This document shows positions 6,740 to 8,217 of a stretch of DNA of 8,217 bases, piece after piece (the stretch's first letter is position 1; every line of letters begins with the position of its first letter). Position numbers and translations under genes: made by a program. Source of the stretch: an uncultured Collinsella sp. (GTDB taxonomy: Bacteria; Actinomycetota; Coriobacteriia; Coriobacteriales; Coriobacteriaceae); contig CABUZI010000075.1 of the NCBI GenBank assembly GCA_902496005.1, positions 1 through 8,217 on the forward strand. The letters run 5' to 3'. The notes under the pieces are model-generated. The model had not been told where the DNA came from and searched no databases. It saw nothing but the letters and a program-made list of their open reading frames with translations.

Positions 6740-6815
6740 TGGTGCCCCCGGGCGGATTCGAACCGTCGACACCCGCTTTAGGAGAGCGGTGCTCTATCCC
6801 CTGAGCTACGGAGGC
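6740..6815 (-). tRNA. tRNA-Arg, anticodon CCU (decodes AGG), CCA encoded
   Basis: A full 76-nt cloverleaf is visible. The acceptor GCCTCCG pairs with CGGGGGC (one G-U), the D-stem GCTC pairs with GAGC, and the anticodon stem CCGCT pairs with AGCGG around the loop CTCCTAA. The anticodon CCT is at 6782-6780. The variable loop has 5 nt, the T-loop is TTCGAAT, and the discriminator is A followed by a genomic CCA. The T-stem GACGG/CCGCC has one A-C mismatch at positions 50 and 64. The gene stands alone between two convergent operons and has its own promoter and terminator. AGG is expected to be a rare codon in this GC-rich genome. Confidence 0.96.
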
Positions 6816-6825
6816 ATGTTGTACT

Positions 6826-6834
6826 AGTGTAGCA
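6826..6834 (-). promoter_or_regulatory. Extended -10 promoter of tRNA-Arg
   Basis: On the minus strand, TGC directly precedes TACACT, which lies 10 nt before the mature tRNA 5' end. This matches an extended -10 element with a very short leader. No good -35 hexamer at standard spacing is visible; a TTGCGA lies too close (14 nt). Confidence 0.5.
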
Positions 6835-6873
6835 GATTTACTGCATCGCAATACGTCGCATGACTAGACTTCG

Positions 6874-6942
6874 AAGTTGCGGTGGAATAGTTCCTGTCTG
6901 AAGCATCTAAAGCCGTATTTAGGAACTATTTCACCGCAACTT
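6874..6942. repeat. Long inverted repeat, 21-bp arms with 27-nt spacer
   Basis: The arm at 6874-6894 is the reverse complement of 6922-6942 except at one position, which can pair G-U in the plus-strand RNA. One further T-A pair extends it inward. It lies between the tRNA promoter and the end of manO, 8 nt beyond the manO stop codon. Neither side has a T-tract, so it is not a standard intrinsic terminator, although it could still serve as a 3' stabilising or processing hairpin for the PTS transcript. Other readings are a REP-like or MITE-like dispersed palindrome, or a protein-binding or recombination site. The rest of 6835-6950 holds nothing I recognise. Confidence 0.85.
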
Positions 6943-6950
6943 ATGAGGAG

Positions 6951-7349
6951 CTAGTTACCTTTGTGGAAGAGGTTTTTGATAACGGAGGGGATGCTCTTGG
7001 CGCCCTTGGCCGTCACATCGATAAAGTCGGGCGAACGCACAAGCTTATCCTCGTCGACGTACTTGCGGACAGCACGAAGCGTCTCTTTGTCGTCGCGCGT
7101 CGAAAACGTAAAGTGACCGTTGTCCTTGGTGAAGATGGCAAAACGCGTGATCTTCTTGGTGCCGCGTAAAACCTCGGCGGCAATATAGTCGACCTCATCC
7201 CACGGGATTTGAATATAATCCTCGGGATTGCGCTCGTTATAGTACTCAAACGCCTTATTGCCCACCATCACGTTACCGTGGCTGGTAAGCCCCATCAGGC
7301 AGGTTGCCGGCGTTGCCAAATCGACCGTGCTGTTCTGAGATTGCGCCAT
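6951..7349 (-). CDS. manO: DUF956 family protein, ManO-like, of the mannose PTS operon
   Basis: Small cytoplasmic protein of 132 residues of the DUF956 family, usually found as the last gene of mannose-family PTS operons (manLMNO type). A regulatory role has been proposed for the family but its biochemistry is not settled. Recognisable pieces are the N-terminal ATCLMGLTSHGNVMVGNKAF segment, the central IPWDEVDYI, and TRFAIFTKDNGHFTFS. The C-terminus is basic. There are no membrane helices and no signal peptide. The ATG at 7349 is preferred because GGAGG (7365-7361) lies 11 nt upstream and GAGG lies closer still. The in-frame GTG at 7400 would fall inside the terminator hairpin and add 17 residues. 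The gene lies 120 nt downstream of the IID gene, separated by a hairpin that may limit its expression, and a promoter-like sequence overlaps that hairpin. Confidence 0.88.
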   Translation of the reverse strand: MAQSQNSTVDLATPATCLMGLTSHGNVMVGNKAFEYYNERNPEDYIQIPWDEVDYIAAEVLRGTKKITRFAIFTKDNGHFTFSTRDDKETLRAVRKYVDEDKLVRSPDFIDVTAKGAKSIPSVIKNLFHKGN

Positions 7350-7378
7350 GCGCGCCTCGCCCTCCAAATAAAACAATC

Positions 7379-7412
7379 GGACCGCATCCAGTGTACCCAC
7401 CGGGTGCGGTCC
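7379..7412 (-). terminator. Terminator or attenuator between PTS IID and manO
   Basis: The outer stem pairs 7379-7386 with 7405-7412 (8 bp, plus a C-G pair just outside). Inside it are six or seven further pairs around one mismatch and a 4-nt loop. On the minus strand it is followed by GATTGTTTTATTT, a reasonable intrinsic terminator for the IID end of the PTS transcript. Partial read-through would supply manO. The plus strand has only GTTTC after the stem. Confidence 0.75.
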
Positions 7413-7419
7413 GTTTCAA
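7390..7419 (-). promoter_or_regulatory. Promoter-like sequence ahead of manO
   Basis: On the minus strand, TTGAAA (7419-7414) and TACACT (7395-7390) are 18 nt apart. The same -10 hexamer is seen at the tRNA. The spacer overlaps the terminator stem, so a start near 7383 would not form the whole hairpin. It could give manO transcription independent of the PTS genes. This is sequence resemblance only. Confidence 0.35.
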
Positions 7420-7469
7420 TGGCTCAAAAGCCCTTGTCTAGCTACTCTCGGTCTTAAGCCGAAGCGTGC

Positions 7470-8217
7470 TTACATGAAGCCGCAGAAGCGACCGATGATG
7501 CCGACGGCGAAGAGAGCCAGGATGATGACGATCGGGCTGACCTTCTTCTTGAGGAGCTTGCAGACCAGCAGGGTCAGGCACACGGCGGCAAGGCCGGGGA
7601 TGAGCTGATCGAGGTTGGCCTGAAGCGTGGTGACCTTCATCTGATCAAGGGCGGTAGCACCGACGGAGTTGTACATCGTCAGCGCTTCCTTGATACCCTC
7701 GGAACCGGAGGGGAGGCTAGCCCAGTCGATAAAGGCGCCAGCAGACTGCTTGACCGTGGAGACGATCGGGGTGAAGGAAATGGACACCCAGCGCTCGACC
7801 AGGGCGCCGATGATGAACATACCCAGGATGGAAGCGCCCTCGGTGACCTTGCCCATCAGACCACCGGAGAGGTCCTTGGCGATGGAGGAGCCGACCTTGT
7901 AGCCAAACTCCTGCGTGTACCACAGGAAAGCGTAACGGATGATGTTCCACGCGAAGAAGAACAGCAGCGGACCGACGATGCTGCCGGACATGGCCAGGGA
8001 AGCGCCCAGAGCGCCCAGAATCGGGCGAAGGGTGAACCAGAAGACGGGGTCGCCGACGCCGGCGAGCGGGCCCATCATACCGACCTTGACGCCCTGAATG
8101 GCGACGTCGTCAATCGGGGCACCGTTGGCGCGCTCCTCCTCGAGAGCGAGGGTAACGCCAATGACGGGGGCGGAAACATAGGGGTGGGTGTTATAGAACT
8201 CCAGGTGGCGCTTAAGA
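7470..8217 (-). CDS. manZ: PTS mannose/fructose/sorbose family IID membrane subunit (5' end outside window)
   Basis: With the IIC subunit it forms the membrane channel of a mannose-family phosphotransferase system, which imports a hexose while phosphorylating it. The visible part is 248 residues. It includes the family signatures FYNTHPYVSAPVIGV near the window edge, LEEERANGAPIDDVAIQG, and the glycine-rich GVKVGMMGPLAGVGDPVFW followed by TLRPILGALGAS. The C-terminus is hydrophobic (the last 50 residues or so contain two membrane segments around a KLLKKK loop) and ends GRFCGFM. Known IID proteins have about 270-300 residues, so roughly 20-50 N-terminal residues lie beyond position 8217. IIC and IIAB genes would be expected further upstream on the minus strand. 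The substrate cannot be read from this subunit. The gene is followed by a hairpin terminator and manO. Confidence 0.95.
   Translation of the reverse strand, partial: LKRHLEFYNTHPYVSAPVIGVTLALEEERANGAPIDDVAIQGVKVGMMGPLAGVGDPVFWFTLRPILGALGASLAMSGSIVGPLLFFFAWNIIRYAFLWYTQEFGYKVGSSIAKDLSGGLMGKVTEGASILGMFIIGALVERWVSISFTPIVSTVKQSAGAFIDWASLPSGSEGIKEALTMYNSVGATALDQMKVTTLQANLDQLIPGLAAVCLTLLVCKLLKKKVSPIVIILALFAVGIIGRFCGFM

Noticed and set aside
6607..6762. Integrated mobile element bounded by the 25-bp direct repeats
   Set aside because: Only 106 bp lie between the repeats, with no integrase or other gene, so at most it is a scar.
6454..6772. Minus-strand open frames of 64-98 codons across the tRNA and repeats
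   Set aside because: They run through the tRNA gene and both terminator hairpins and have no protein similarity I recognise.
7350..7400. GTG at 7400 as the manO start
   Set aside because: It falls inside the terminator hairpin, and the added residues do not resemble the family's N-terminus; the ATG at 7349 has a good ribosome binding site.

Overview
The window carries a cell-wall and division signalling cluster on the plus strand (positions 1-6457) and the tail of a mannose-family PTS operon on the minus strand (6951-8217). An intergenic stretch with a tRNA gene and several inverted and direct repeats lies between them. Base composition is GC-rich, with G/C-rich third codon positions. The order PP2C phosphatase, RodA, PbpA, PASTA kinase is the classic actinobacterial order (fhaB-pstP-rodA-pbpA-pknA-pknB in mycobacteria). 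A PTS with a DUF956/ManO protein is more typical of Firmicutes and of gut Coriobacteriia. Together these suggest a member of the Coriobacteriia, probably Collinsella or a close relative; this is inference from gene content, not from a marker gene.

Region 1 (1-6457). A membrane-anchored PP2C Ser/Thr phosphatase is followed 16 nt later by one 956-codon gene that fuses a RodA/FtsW (SEDS) glycan polymerase to a PbpA-type class B penicillin-binding protein. After a 132-nt gap comes a PASTA-domain Ser/Thr kinase (PknB/StkP type) with four PASTA repeats, closed by a strong intrinsic terminator at 6510-6549. Functionally, the kinase senses peptidoglycan or lipid II outside the cell, the phosphatase reverses its phosphorylation, and the fused synthase polymerises and cross-links peptidoglycan. 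Only one kinase is present, where mycobacteria have pknA and pknB side by side.

Region 2 (6458-6950). A complete tRNA-Arg(CCU) lies on the minus strand at 6740-6815, with its own extended -10 promoter and a hairpin terminator. Beyond that terminator, a second copy of the tRNA 3' end (25 bp identical, 131 bp away) is followed by a second hairpin of the same design, and an inverted copy of the tRNA T-arm region sits between them. This looks like a decayed tRNA duplication or an integration scar. Upstream of the tRNA there is a 21-bp, nearly perfect inverted repeat with a 27-nt spacer at 6874-6942, of unknown role.

Region 3 (6951-8217, minus strand). The IID (ManZ-type) membrane subunit of a mannose-family PTS is cut off by the window edge at its N-terminus. 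It is followed by a hairpin terminator that overlaps a promoter-like sequence, and then by manO (DUF956).

The most notable features are the single-chain RodA-PbpA fusion and the duplicated tRNA-3'-end/terminator modules. I saw no CRISPR array, transposase, integrase or defence system.
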